DNA of 64,000 nucleotides, taken from positions 3,835,001 through 3,899,000 of the forward strand of contig NC_091108.1 in NCBI RefSeq assembly GCF_024713975.1, read 5' to 3'. Below the pieces are notes generated by a model. That model saw nothing but the letters and a program-made list of their open reading frames with translations. It had not been told where the DNA came from and made no database searches. Of this stretch, positions 29,001 through 44,888 are shown piece by piece. Source of the stretch: Paralichthys olivaceus. Taxonomy: Eukaryota > Chordata > Actinopteri > Pleuronectiformes > Paralichthyidae. A program made the translations under genes and the position numbers. Every line of letters starts with the position of its first letter. Position 1 is the stretch's first letter.

Positions 29001-31150
29001 AATTCATCAAATTAATGTGGGTCCTGCTCAGTGTGGGTTCGTCTTAGTCACAGCACACAGACAAAGAGGTCAGGATGAACGAGGGAGAGACTTGATTCTC
29101 TTTCTTTTCAAACTCTTTTGTTTAGTTTTTTACATGTTGAATTTATATAGTGATGTTTTAAAAGCATTTGGTATAATGCATTACATTGAATGTATTCCGA
29201 GGTCATCAAGAAGTAAAAATAAAAAAGGATAAAAGATAAAAAAAAACGTAATTTAGGTGATTAAATAACATCTTCTTTCTCCCACACAGCAAATGCCTGT
29301 TATTATTGCTGGCAGTGATGCTCAGAAGAGGAAATACCTGGGGAGGATGGCTGAGGAGCCTTTTATGTGTGTAAGTATTAAATTTTAGAAGATCATTACA
29401 TATTTTCTTTTATTATAGTTTCTGTATCCAGTAGGGCTGCAGGCATTGGCTTCCTGTGTTTGGAGAACTATAGACTCTTACATGTTGTAGTGATATTTTC
29501 TGGTCGTGACTCCAGCGAAAAGGTACGGCTCTGTCTTCCATCAGATCAGACAGTGCCTGACTCCTGTGTGTTTGTTCTCTGCAGGCGTATTGCGTCACTG
29601 AGCCGGGGGCAGGCTCCGACGTGTCCGGCATCAAGACGCGAGCTGTGAAGATGGGTGATGAGTATGTTGTTAACGGGCAGAAGATGTGGATCACAAACGG
29701 TGGGAAAGCCAACTGGTATGTGATCATTTATATTGCCGTTGATATACGCTCAGAATAAACAGTCACTTGACACTTTCGCACAACTGTGTTTTTGTCCCTA
29801 AAGGTCCCAAATACAAAAACATCTGTGTGTTAGTCTGAAAGTGGTTTAACCATGTATACATCTTTTATTTTCCCAGGTACTTCCTCCTGGCTCGTACCAA
29901 CCCAGACCCCAAATGTCCAACCGGCAAGGCCTTTACTGGCTTCATCTTAGATGCTGACACTCCAGGAATTCAGGTTGGAAGGAAGGTGAGATGAGCCACA
30001 TGATCTGGGATCGTACTACGGTTTAAATCTGTGAAATTTAGTTTAGCAAGTGAATGTACAGATTGAGTAGATAAAGACAGACAACATGGTTTTCAACACT
30101 GCTGCATGTTTGTAGGAGATGAACATGGGCCAGAGATGTTCTGATACCAGAGGCATCACCTTTGAGGATGTCAGGATACCGAAGGAGAACGTCCTGATCG
30201 CAGAGGGAGCTGGCTTCAAAATTGCCATGGGAGCCTTCGACAACACAAGGCCACCGGTAAGTCTTTAATCACAAGTTGTTTCAAACTTTCAGTTTTTGCA
30301 AATGAAATGCTCAAGTTTGATTACTTCTTCAGGATACAAGATCTGTGCCTTTAAATGTTCAATAAACTCATTTCTATATTTTTATAATATATGTTAAATG
30401 AATCTGAATTGCATGGCAGGTGGCAGCAGGAGCCACAGGCCTGGCTCAGAGGGCACTGGATGAAGCCACTCATTACGCTCTGGAGAGGAAGACCTTCGGC
30501 AAAGTTATTGCTGAGGTTTGTTCACAAAGATCTTCAAGTTTTTGTTCGAGGGTCATCTGCAGAAAACCACATCACAGAGTTTCCTCATTTTTTATTCCAC
30601 TGAATCACAGAATTGACTTTAGAATGCTGTTTTAAACGAGCTGATTAGTTTTTACTGGAGCTATCATGTCCGCTAAATATTAGGTGACTACAGTGTTAAA
30701 AGTACAAAGATGAGTCTTCTGTCTGGTCTCGTCTCGCAGCACCAGGCCGTGTCCTTCCTTCTGGCTGAGATGGCGATGAAGGTGGAGCTGGCCAGGATGG
30801 CGTACCAGCGCTCGGCCTGGGAAGTGGACCAGGGCCGCAGGAACACCTACTTCGCTTCCATCGCCAAGGCCTTCGCTGGAGACATCGCCAATCAGGTGGC
30901 CACTGACGCTGTTCAGGTGTTTGGGGGCAACGGGTTCAACAGCGAATACCCGGTGGAGAAGCTGATGAGAGACGCCAAGATCTACCAGGTGGGTGATGAT
31001 ACCGCTGTGTACTGAATCTCTGTTCGCAGATATCGATTGGCAAAAATCTCCTTTTTAATTTTTCCTTTTTCTTTTCAGATCTATGAGGGAACGGCTCAAA
31101 TCCAGAGACTCATTATTGCCAGAGAACTTCTGGGAAAATACAAGAAGTGA
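26024..31150 (+). CDS. acadm: ACADM, medium-chain acyl-CoA dehydrogenase (mitochondrial)
   Basis: Twelve coding exons: 26024-26038, 27687-27792, 28116-28213, 28525-28594, 28847-28947, 29290-29370, 29585-29715, 29877-29985, 30116-30256, 30420-30515, 30740-30988 and 31079-31150. They give 422 residues in phase (human 421). The enzyme catalyses the FAD-dependent alpha,beta-dehydrogenation of C4-C12 acyl-CoAs, the first step of mitochondrial beta-oxidation, and passes electrons to ETF. The first 25 or so residues ([20 protein letters not shown]) are Arg-rich, amphipathic and free of acidic residues, a matrix-targeting peptide. Signatures include [13 protein letters not shown] and the FAD-binding WITNG, then [10 protein letters not shown] (with the Lys whose change in human causes MCAD deficiency), [22 protein letters not shown] and the catalytic Glu in [10 protein letters not shown]. 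Exon 1 codes for only five residues. Intron 1 holds a LINE fragment. Confidence 0.98.
26940..27000. repeat. (AAT)n simple repeat in ACADM intron 1
   Basis: Imperfect TAATAATAATAATGATAATAATAATAATAA, directly before the LINE fragment. LINEs often end in such short repeats, but here the adjacent part is internal RT, so the link is uncertain. Confidence 0.6.
27030..27265 (-). mobile_element. LINE reverse-transcriptase fragment in ACADM intron 1
   Basis: Translated on the - strand, this gives [45 protein letters not shown] and [12 protein letters not shown], in order. This is the N-terminal part of a LINE reverse transcriptase (the '[13 protein letters not shown]...[19 protein letters not shown]' region) of L2/Rex1-type teleost elements. 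About 78 codons read through without a stop, so it may be fairly young. No other LINE domain is visible next to it. Confidence 0.85.
27368..27425. repeat. teleost 'TTTGTATAGCACCTTTC' dispersed repeat fragment
   Basis: TTTGTATAGCACCTTTCAAG followed by GCACCACAAATTGCTTTATA matches from memory a widespread fish repeat (TTTATATAGCGCCTTTCAAGGCACTCAAAGTGCTTTACA). Related starts appear at about 9460 and 42075. Confidence 0.5.
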
Positions 31151-32778
31151 ACTCTGCACGCCTGAGGTCCTCTTCGAATGTTTTTTGTTGAAACTTTTCT
31201 GCTCCTGGAAATAGATCTGCTCACTTAAAAGACAGAGCAAAATGTTGTTTGCCTTAATACTCTTTCATGCAGCCTTGCTTCTTCAGGTTAATCCAGACTG
31301 TATTGGTAGAAACAGATGTTTGAACAACCTTCAGTTAATGGTTTTATAGAGCTGTCGGGAGATGCTCATTGTAATATTGAGACCCATGGTGGAGAGATGA
31401 CTCCAGATCTTCACCTGGTGCTTAAATTTATTTTAGTTTTCAGTTCCATGCAGTGACAATGTAGGAATGTGCAGAGTTGAGAACAAAAAAATTAAAAGAT
31501 ACTAAACAAACAAACAAAAACTCTTCAAACTGAAATCATATACCCGTTACTAGGCCACTGACTCATGGGCTCTCGTACACACAACCTCCAGGCCCAAACT
31601 TAACGTCCTCCTGAGAAGCATCTACCCACCGGCTTTAAAGTGGAAGCCCCTCCTACAAGACACACCCCATCTGGACTGGCTTTTATGTGGTACACTCCAG
31701 ATTCCCCTCTCTATAAATGGAGTTGGAATCTCCCACTTCCTGTTTGCCAGTGTGACCAGGACCCTACATGAAGGGTGGATATGACATCACAAACACATGT
31801 ACCCAAAACATTAAATAACAATAAATGTTTGTGAAATAAAACTGTCGTTGAGTTACACGGTCACTTGCCCATCATTCTTAAACTATACATTTATAGTTGT
31901 TGGAGGACGCTCATGATAAACTTGGACTTATTTGACTTAATAAGTTGATGAGGCTGCCATCTTTTTATTTTTGCGAGGTGAGATTGTGTCTTTGTGGGGG
32001 AGGAGGGGCCGGTTCAGTCACACAGACACACTAATGCAACCCTAATACAGTTAAGATTTATTCATGTGACATATCTCCTCCATTCTGATGGGCCATAAAA
32101 TCAGAGATGATAATGTCTCGTTCATTTCTCTGCATCATGTGTCTCTGACATCAAGTGTGTTTCTGTCATTCTGCGTATCTTAAAGAAATCTAATGTAGTG
32201 GGTGCAGTGCACATTTTTCATACAATAAAAACCAATGAACTCTTGTTCTTTGCAGATCTATTTGTCATCAGAACTTGTTAGAGACACAGGGATGTGTGTC
32301 TTACGATGTTTTAACGGTAAAACATGTTTTCTGAAAATGTGTCTCTGCCTGTTTTTGTAATGAATCCTCAACAGTCGCAGCTTTACACGTAACCATCTGC
32401 AGATGTATTGAGCATTAAACATTTAGCTGTGTGTGGGTTTGTCACCGTAGCATCACTTTTTGACAACAATCATAAGAAGAAGAATTTGAACTGAAGCTTT
32501 TCAGCCTGTGAATCATCCGTTCATCAAACAACTGTTTTTAAAAGTTTGCCAGCTATAGCTCCACTCAGTCAAGAAGTGATAATGATCGAATGATGTTTTT
32601 TTGTGAAACTAGTAACGGGAATAAAAATGTGCACTGATAAATCAAAACCAATTTACAATCTGTGTATAACTGGTTTAGTGTGTTCACCCTCCGAACAGAA
32701 GGGGGCGGCAGTGCGCCTCCTTGCCTGATCTCCAACCACTGTTAAACACAAGAAGTGGATAATGCTAGCAGCGTGAGG
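31151..32778. other. ACADM 3' region and RABGGTB promoter side
   Basis: Probable ACADM 3' UTR, then intergenic sequence. Canonical AATAAA hexamers lie at 31820, 31835 and 32224; I cannot say which is used. Near 32700-32778 the sequence becomes slightly more CpG-rich (GGGGGCGGCAGTGCGCC) before the RABGGTB start codon. No other gene or known repeat is recognised. Confidence 0.45.
31820..31840 (+). terminator. candidate poly(A) signals of ACADM
   Basis: Two overlapping-scale AATAAA hexamers (31820-31825 and 31835-31840) lie about 670 bp after the stop codon. The next is at 32224. Choice unresolved. Confidence 0.4.
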
Positions 32779-37556
<4,778 letters not shown>

Positions 37557-38830
37557 CGCCCTGACACCATCGTCCCAACATCACACACGATGCCCTGCTG
37601 AGCACGCCGACCACCGCTGCTGGATGTCAGGAGCAGAGAGAGGGCCACCACTCATCCTAGTTTTAGTCCACAGACACATTCACATGCAGGTTTCTGACTC
37701 CGCTCTCTAAGGAAAAGGTGTGAACGTCTCTGAGCTTTTCTGTCCTTAAACCCTCAACCTCTCGTCATGTTATCAAGTCCGGTTTCTTGGGTTCACTGCA
37801 GGAAAATGATGAATTAGACAGAAATGCAACCTTTGTTACATAGAAAGTAGAAAAAGCCCAGAATTCATGAAACAACATTCCTTGTTCATTATGTCAGTTT
37901 GAATGAAAACGTATCTGTGGCACAGGAAACAGTGGTGGAAAGGCTTCAGCCTCTTTCTTGCTCTCGTCACCTGTTCAGCGAGCCGAGGAAGTTAGTACTG
38001 TCGTTCTGTTATTTCTGACCAGAGGAAGAGACGCTGATTTTCTTTCCTCCTTTGTTCCACGTTGACTGAGGTAGATCCTGTTTTACTCGACAGATTTGCA
38101 CATTGAACCTTGAGAGAGTTGAAGGATTGTGTGGGACGGATCAAACGAGCTCAGCCGAGAGGTTCAAGTTTTCTGATGTGTTTTGGATTAAAGGCATCTC
38201 GTGTCTTTTTTCCCGGCACTACCTGCTCCTTATAAAATAACTTGAGCAAACTATCAACTTTCTAATCCTTATCTTAGAGCAGTCTAATCAACAGTGCGCT
38301 CCAAATTTTAATGGATTCTTCCTTGAGTCGTTCCCCACACCACAAACGTTCAAGGAATTGGGTTCAGCAGTTTTTGAGTCATTCTGTCATGGCGGAGATA
38401 ATCACACGTCTCACAGCACGGGGACATGTTGCAAATAAAAATAGTTCTGTTTATGTCACTGTGATTTAAAACGAAACTCTACAAAACAGAGAGATTGTTA
38501 TTAAGGAAAGCGTTGGAGGAGGGACACGGCACGTGATGGTGTCGATGTCTCGTCACCAGTTTATTTAATGTCTCATCCACAGGCTGAGCTTATTTAAATC
38601 CATGTTAATCAGTGCAGGGTTGTAAAGCCGCCGTGGGCAGAAGTTACATTTGTCTTCACTCTGTGTGTAAAGTATTTCCAGCCTTATGCTCAGATGAAAC
38701 TAAACAGATTCTGTGAAATGGCTTTTTTGAAAAATCTTAACATTTATTAGCTTTGTTAAACTTGTTTATTTGCACTCGTATGTCTCTGTTGTAACGGACG
38801 GTAAATAAATCTGATATTAATGCTTCACTT
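37557..38830 (+). other. RABGGTB 3' UTR
   Basis: From the stop codon to about 20 bp past AATAAA at 38804-38809, a 3' UTR of about 1.25 kb, assuming the hexamer near 38437 (AATAAAA) is not used. The stretch at about 38305-38405 (GGGTTCAGCAGTTTTTGAGTC) resembles a common teleost repeat end ('GGTTCAGTAGTTTTTG'). Confidence 0.5.
38804..38809 (+). terminator. poly(A) signal of RABGGTB
   Basis: AATAAA in GTAAATAAATCTG, followed by a GT-containing stretch (TTCACTTGTGTAAAC). It is the last canonical hexamer before the next promoter-like site. Confidence 0.5.
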
Positions 38831-39042
38831 GTGTAAACATTTAATTCATGTTCACATTTTGAGGTTTTGTGTTTTTAAATTAACACCAAAAAATGGAGGC
38901 TCACAGGAAAAGAAATGACAATGCAGTAAAACATAAAATGTCTTCATAGGAGACGTTATACATTATTAACAATTATACCTATAGAGTGTAATAAACAATT
39001 TATTAAATGTGTATTGACATAACCAATAAATATTATTGTGTT

Positions 39043-39092
39043 GTCGTTGCTATGCGGAAATCCGGATTTTTAAAAACAACTGAGTCCTGAAC
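39043..39092 (+). promoter_or_regulatory. promoter-like site with RFX half-site and paired ETS motifs
   Basis: GTTGCTATG (39046-39054) matches one arm of the RFX X-box, and GCGGAAATCCGGA (39054-39066) contains two ETS cores on opposite strands. This mix is typical of TATA-less vertebrate promoters. An ATG follows at 39093. No known gene starts here; see the candidate gene entry. Confidence 0.4.
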
Positions 39093-42000
39093 ATGTCGTC
39101 GAACCACCAGGTCTCATCTGGTCTTTGTGCTTCTGCAGCTCTGACTCCTGCACATCCACGTATGTGAATACTGATGTAAGTTATTTTTCTTGTTTGGCAA
39201 TAAAGGTTTGATTTCCTCTACGGCCGGATTCAGTTTGACTTTTTCTGTAAGAGGTTAAAGACACGAACTGAAGCTATTTTATTTTATATTTTACTGATGC
39301 ATGTTATATTTGGTTCAATGTTAATTGCACAATAATTCACAGGGGTTTTGAAAATTCAAGGAACAGGTGAGCAGCACTAGATGGCAGCATTCTCCTTTAA
39401 AAATCCACTCATGTTCATTTAAAAGCAAAAAACGGATCATCGTGAAGAAGAGTGTTTATGGGATTGAAAGCAAAATACTGACAAAAAGTAATTGTGTATT
39501 TTTTCAATATTAACCACTGTGCCCTGAAGTAACCCGTCACTTTTAATGTTGATCAATCTGTAAATTATTTCTCCAATGGATCAATTGATTATGTCTTTTA
39601 AATTTCATTAATAATAAGATCTAATTAATAAAATGTCACAAGTTGTTCACAATCAAGATGATGTATTCAAACCGCTTGTTTCATTTACAAGCTGGAACAG
39701 AATTTATATTAATTTAAATCAATCAATTAATCATCAAGATTATTAACAATTCATTTTTTATTGCTTCGGCTTTATTATATTTCTGTATTTTACGTGTTAT
39801 GTGAACAGTCTGTTGTCTGAAAGAAAGAAAGAAAGAAATACTAAACTTTTGGGTTTCTTAAGAATTTAAACACCACATCTGTACTGATTCCTGCCTCGGA
39901 GGCTGTGGTAATAATCCCAGAAATGCCACAACTGATGGCGAGTGAGAAATGACGTGTCATCGCTGCGGCAGACTGTAATAACACAGCAGCGTGAAGATGG
40001 ATGCTTTCTGTCTGAGTAATTAGAGGCAGATAATTCTGCTCTACCTGTTTTTCCCTGCGTGTAATAAAAGATGAGGACTTTCTCCACAACACAGCCTGAT
40101 AAGAAAGAGACACTTCACCTGGAACATCTTGAACAATTGCTTTCATAAAACGCCAGACTGATGATGAAGTGATAACAATAGCTTCGTTATTATCTAATTA
40201 CTGCATCATGATAGTGGAGCCACTTTATTTAGGAGTTCCTCTGGGTGGGTTTAGAAACTTTTAGAAAGATGACGGGCACGTTTTTAATAAGAATACAAAC
40301 AATAATCTCAGGTATATAGGAACTATTTTACAATCCATTTACAAAATAATATCAATAAATAGCTGCACTTTGGACCTGCACATATTCGCCTGCAGGCATG
40401 GGGGGAGTTGGAGACTGTGGGATTCCACCTCTCCTCCACAGGAGCAAGATGCCCAGAGGCTAAAAGAGACTCACAACTGCAAATGATGCAGGAGTCTTTG
40501 TGTTCGCTTTGCTGTCGATTCATCCTTCTGCATCTGTCTGTGGTCTTTCTGTGTCTCTCTGTCACCATTTTGCATCTTCCAGTTGTCGTCGTGTGTCTCT
40601 TTGCCACCATTTTCACATCCTTGTAGTTAGTTTGCTTCTTTTTTGCATCTTTTGCTCTCTGTCAGGAGTCGATCTTGCTTTGAATTTTGTGTGTCCCTGA
40701 ATTAGTTGTTGTCGTTGTGGTCATGTCACGTGTCCTTGTGATCATGTTGTCTCTCTCTAGTCTCTCAGGTGACAGTGGTTCAGGGCTCTTGCTCCTGTTA
40801 ATGCGTCTGTGATAGAAACAAAGCAAACACCTCCTGACAGCGGTTAATGGGTGAGGTGAGCAGGGCCGTTGCAACAGCGTAGGCAAAGCAGGTAATTGCC
40901 TTGGGCCTGAGCTGAGAGGCCCCCCCCCCCCCAAGAACAGCTGATTACGTAACAGGAGGAACTAAAGCCTCATAGGGGTTTGGTTGAGGTTGACAGTGTC
41001 TGAATGAGTGTGTGTGATGTGAGGAGATGAAGTGATGATGATAAAAGAATCGTTTGAGGATTGGAAACTGGATTGATGGGGCTTCAAAGTAAGACTCTCC
41101 CAGGTCTCTTTTGCCCGAGGCCCCTAAATTCCCTTGAAACGCTCCTGGGGCTGAGGTGGAGGAGGGAGTCAGCGCCAGCCAAACATCTATTTTATGCCAC
41201 ATGCATTTTTAACCATGTGATATTCTCCGAGCAGCCGGAGCGGCTCTGTGACTTTAGTATTAATTTGTCCATTTATGTAGAGGCAGTAATCTGTGGGGCT
41301 CTGATGTCTGGGCTGAGACAAACACGCTGGTTGTGGGGGCCGCTGAGAAACCCCACCGGCTCTCATTAGTGAGGAAGAAGGGAGATGACGAGGAGGAGAG
41401 AAGGTGGAAGAGAAGAAGAAAAAGGGAGGTGCTAACGAGAGATAAAGGCGGAGAGCGAGAAAGCCAGAGAGAGAAATAGAAGCCAAAAGACAGATGGATA
41501 GATCACAGCTTCCATCGCTCTGTCCTGTTTGTTTGTGAGGAAAGCCTCAACCCATTTCTTCTCCTCCTCCTCCTCCTCCTCCTCCCCTCCTCTCCTCTGT
41601 CCTGTCACCCTCTTGTTATCTCTCTGCACAAAATACAGAGGATTAGTTCAGGCCACGGAGGCTGCAGCCAAACCACTGGCAGACAATCACTTAATAAATG
41701 TTTCACTCAACACTGTGTGTGAATGTGGAGATGACTCATGAGTTTGGTGGAAAATGGAAAAGTTTTCTTTTTTTTCTTTTTTTTATAAAAGTCCACACAA
41801 GAGATCAACTTTTCTCCCAGTTTGTGGTTATTATCACTTTTGTTTTTATTCACCTCCACAAGCTGCGGTGGAGATTTTAGAGCCAAACTCTGGTTTGGAC
41901 AAAGTTTGTTTCCAGTGAATTCATTATTTACCTCACGTCACTGTGGAGATTTTTTCATCCATCAGCTTTCTCCGCTTTCTGCTGACAGGGCGGTTGTTGC

Positions 42001-44043
42001 TGGTGCGGAGGCTCTGGTCAAACTTGTGATTTTCATCTGACAAACCTGGAGCAAAGAAAACGTAGATTTTTAGTCTATTCGAGTTTATTTATAACACTTT
42101 TAAAAACAGACGACTGACCAAAGGGCGGCACGATAAGAGAAGGAAATGCAAAATACAAGAAAAGAGTGAAATAAAGTCAGATAGACCAGCATAAAATGAT
42201 GTTATATTTTGTTATAGTTAAAACACTAACAAGACAAATAACATAGACTAACATGAATTAAATTAATGTAAAGATTCAAAGGCTTTATTGTCATATGTAG
42301 AAATAATAAGTTATCAATCAAATTAGATTCTTATTTTCTTATGTCACCTAGTTCCATCAATAAATATCAAAATAGAATTAAGTAAAAAATAAATATGTGC
42401 GGTCTTGACTGGGGTCTGTAACCTCACGTCCAGCTCAATAAAAAGGTTCTAGCAACAGTTTATATCTGAATAAAAACAAAACTCCTGCTGCTTTAAAAGG
42501 AAAAGTTATACGTTCCTCAGTTCACCTGAAAATATACACACAGAGTCATATTCTATTGAAGAAGTGACACCTCCCATCAACACTGTGATAATCACTTAAA
42601 AGTAGTAAAGCACAAATTCTAGACTATTTCCCAGCACATGATGATCAGAGGTTATTTCTAGTTAATAGACAGACGCTCTGTCAGAAAGAGAGAATCAAAT
42701 GACCTTAAAGCTCCCTGAGGGCGTATGAAAGTGGAAAATGAGATTTTTAACCCGACGACCGACACTGCGGCAGGTTATTTATTTCAGTCATAGTTCAACT
42801 TACAACATGAATATAAATGAATCGTGTGTTTTAACACGAAGCCTTACATGCATTAACAAAATGACACCACGTCCAAGGACATGTGGTAATTACATTTTCA
42901 TCTGTGCTTCTTCTCAGCAGCAGGGGAGACACATCTGTCACATGGAGTCGGAATGATTCATCCTCATGAGCCTCCCTGGGAAGCAGAGAGGATCATGGGA
43001 CAGGAGCTCATCCTCTGTAGCTGGAGGCGATGTGACGTGACGAGTGCAGTGAGAGGATACCTGTGTCACAGCAAGACTGTTTTTACAGCTGAACGACCTG
43101 AATGATTCATTAAAACAGAATCAATTAATCAATTAACAGGAGTCATATTCTAATAAACGGTGAAATCTGAACTTCTATTAACTGTCACACAAGTCGCACA
43201 GATGTTAATGTTGCTTATTAAAGGTTCAGTGTGTAGAATTTAATGACATCTACTGGTGAAGTTGCACGTTGCAGCTGAGCACTTTATCTTTCTTCTGTTT
43301 GTGCACAAACACACCACAGCATGTCTAAACCAACTCAGCAATAAATCCTGATTCTGATTCTCAAATGAATATATTTTCCCTTCTACAGACCGTGAGAAGC
43401 CACTTTCCTCTGTCAGCCGGGAGCCATCACCGGCGTCTTTGTGTCGGCGTCTGTCAGCGGAGGAGGAAAGGTTTCACGGAGCAGAGAGGACATCATCTCT
43501 CAGGCCTGGGAACCAGACCAGCGCTGACCATCAAACAAATGCAACCAGCTACTCTGAACCTGAAATCAGAGCCCTGCCTCTCAGCGTGGCGTCCAGTGTT
43601 TTAGACAAAGGCTCAGAGATAAAACGTCTGAGCCGAATCCTCTCTGCTCTGCACCATTTTGAAACAAACGCTGTGATAAATGAGGTGAACCTGAAAGTAC
43701 GTGTTCCTCCGAGCAGCCTTATGTATTATAACCAGGCTCTGAGTCTCTGTCTTTGCACTCACCTCATTAACACCCCCAAAAAGACACAGCAGTTGTAAAA
43801 ATGCAATTACAGTTTGAACTTTTAGTCTTCGGGCGCTTTAGCTTTCACACTTTTCTCCGGGTGAGGGATAAAAAAGTTTCTATGGGAACGTTTCTTCCTC
43901 AGCGCTGTGTTCAGATCCGGTGTCTCTCATCTCTGCAGGTAATTATTCATCAGTCGTTCAGCGGCGACTCGGTGAAAAGAAGAAGCACGGACATTTCTGA
44001 TGAGTACATTTGCTCTTCCTGCGAACGATCCTCTGAATGTTGA
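39093..44043 (+). CDS. candidate unrecognised three-exon gene, about 159 residues
   Basis: Predicted exons: 39093-39159 (ATG; donor GTATGT), 43389-43696 (acceptor TTTTCCCTTCTACAG; donor GTACGT) and 43939-44043 (acceptor CTCATCTCTGCAG; stop TGA). Exon lengths 67, 308 and 105 keep phase and give 160 codons including the stop. The product starts MSSNHQVSSGLCASAALTPA, is rich in Ser, Arg and Glu, contains a helix-like stretch (KRLSRILSALHHFETNAVIN) and ends in CSSCERSSEC. It has no signal peptide or membrane segment. The second exon has ordinary codon use and amino-acid mix. I do not recognise the family. It is not MSH4 or ASB17, the mammalian neighbours here. The intron of 4.2 kb may hide further exons, and the chain could be chance or a decayed gene. 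Confidence 0.35.
39549..39605. repeat. fragment of the TTAATCGATTA-type teleost repeat
   Basis: GTTGATCAATCTGTAAATTATTTCTCCAATGGATCAATTGATTATG resembles the 5' part of the dispersed family described in the RABGGTB intron. It is short, so the call is weak. Confidence 0.35.
40861..41147. mobile_element. hAT-like MITE, 287 bp
   Basis: The ends are short imperfect inverted repeats, CAGGGCCGTT at 40861 and AAACGCTCCTG ending at 41147 (reverse complement CAGGAGCGTTT). Inside, GCCTTGGGCCT faces GCCCGAGGCCCC. The flanking 8-mers GAGGTGAG and GGGCTGAG match at 6 of 8 bases, consistent with an aged 8-bp target duplication as made by hAT transposases. There is no coding capacity, and the element contains a 14-C run. 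Teleost genomes carry many similar GGCCCC-rich MITEs. Confidence 0.55.
41148..43219. other. intergenic or intronic stretch without recognised genes
   Basis: Purine-rich sequence at 41370-41480, a (CCT)n run at about 41565-41590, and a dispersed-repeat-like block at about 42075-42260 (TTTATAACACTTTTAAAAAC, then A-rich). It would lie in intron 1 of the candidate gene if that exists. Nothing else is recognised. Confidence 0.4.
43221..43285 (+). repeat. teleost GGTTCAGTGTGTAGAATTTA-type repeat fragment
   Basis: AAAGGTTCAGTGTGTAGAATTTAATGACATCTACTGGTGAAGTTGC and the following CACGTTGCAGCTGA match from memory the start of a very common fish MITE. Only about 65 bp are present. It lies about 100 bp before the second candidate exon. 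Confidence 0.7.
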
Positions 44044-44214
44044 AGAAATGTCGACAAAACCATCTCGAACTGTGCGTGTGAAAACGTGACGCTGGATTAT
44101 TAAGGGTTTGAGCTGCACCAGCTTTTAGTGGAAACTGAAATATCTCAGTGTTCTTTCACTTTAACATGTTTTTGGTCTTTTTTTCTGATAATCCATGAAT
44201 AAAACTCAAACACT

Positions 44215-44330
44215 CATCAACATGAACTGATATGAAATTCATGCAGACATTCGTTGTTCCCTGAGGATGAATCACTTTGACTTTTCCTCTAGTGCCTTTG
44301 TGATGTTGACATTTTCCTTCTTTTTTATCA
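44215..44330 (+). repeat. teleost TTCATGTTCCCCTCAGGATGAA-type repeat fragment
   Basis: GAAATTCATGCAGACATTCG, TTGTTCCCTGAGGATGAATC and TTTTCCTCTAGTGCCTTTGT match from memory the common teleost repeat whose larger copy lies at about 56735-57110 in this window. About 115 bp remain. Confidence 0.65.
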
Positions 44331-44553
44331 ATTACTTTCTCCGCTATTTTTAATGCATCAAACACTAGTATAGAATAATTATTGTATTTCATTAGTGTGT
44401 AGTATGAAGCTTTTTTGGAAGAAAGCTGCTCAGATTGTCATGTTCTGCTTGATGGATGTAAACCTGTCCGTCATCAGATCTTCCCTCAGACACGCCAACG
44501 AGATCCGTGTTTTATCTCACAGGCGTCATGTTTCCTTCTTCTTCTCTCCTCAG

Positions 44554-44888
44554 GATTTCACTTTATCGGATCCAGTAAGGTTACGGAGTCTGATCCAGAG
44601 TCTCTTAATCATCCTGAGGTCATTCCTGATGCACGTTCTGCAGATGACCTTGACTTTCTCTTCTCCGAACGGCGTGTGCACTCCTCCGAGAGTTTAATCC
44701 CAGCTGTGGCACGCTCGGAGTTTGAGGATTACTCTGAAAAGCTTTCAAAGAAGAGAGTCAGAGGGAGGGAGAGAAAGAAAGAGGGAGATTTGGTGATAAC
44801 CCCAAAGAGAGCTATTGATTTGCTGAGAAGACCCGGTTCACACATGGCAAGATTCAAGAGAAGAAAAGTGAAAGAGTTGAATCAATGA
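44554..44888 (+). other. open, exon-like segment of unknown origin
   Basis: The tract TTTCCTTCTTCTTCTCTCCTCAG ends at 44553. From there one frame is open for 111 codons to a TGA, with normal composition (DARSADDLDFLFSERRVHSS in the middle) and a basic tail (KKRVRGRERKKEG, FKRRKVKELNQ). It could be a last exon entered in phase 1. No partner exon with the right phase was found nearby, and no family is recognised. Confidence 0.25.

Noticed and set aside
31541-31800. Possible exon or gene fragment after ACADM
   Set aside because: GC-richer than its flanks, but no frame longer than chance, no splice pattern and no recognised protein.
43389-44888. Remnant of MSH4 or ASB17
   Set aside because: Position would fit mammalian synteny, but the translated exons share no motif with MutS ATPases or ankyrin/SOCS proteins.
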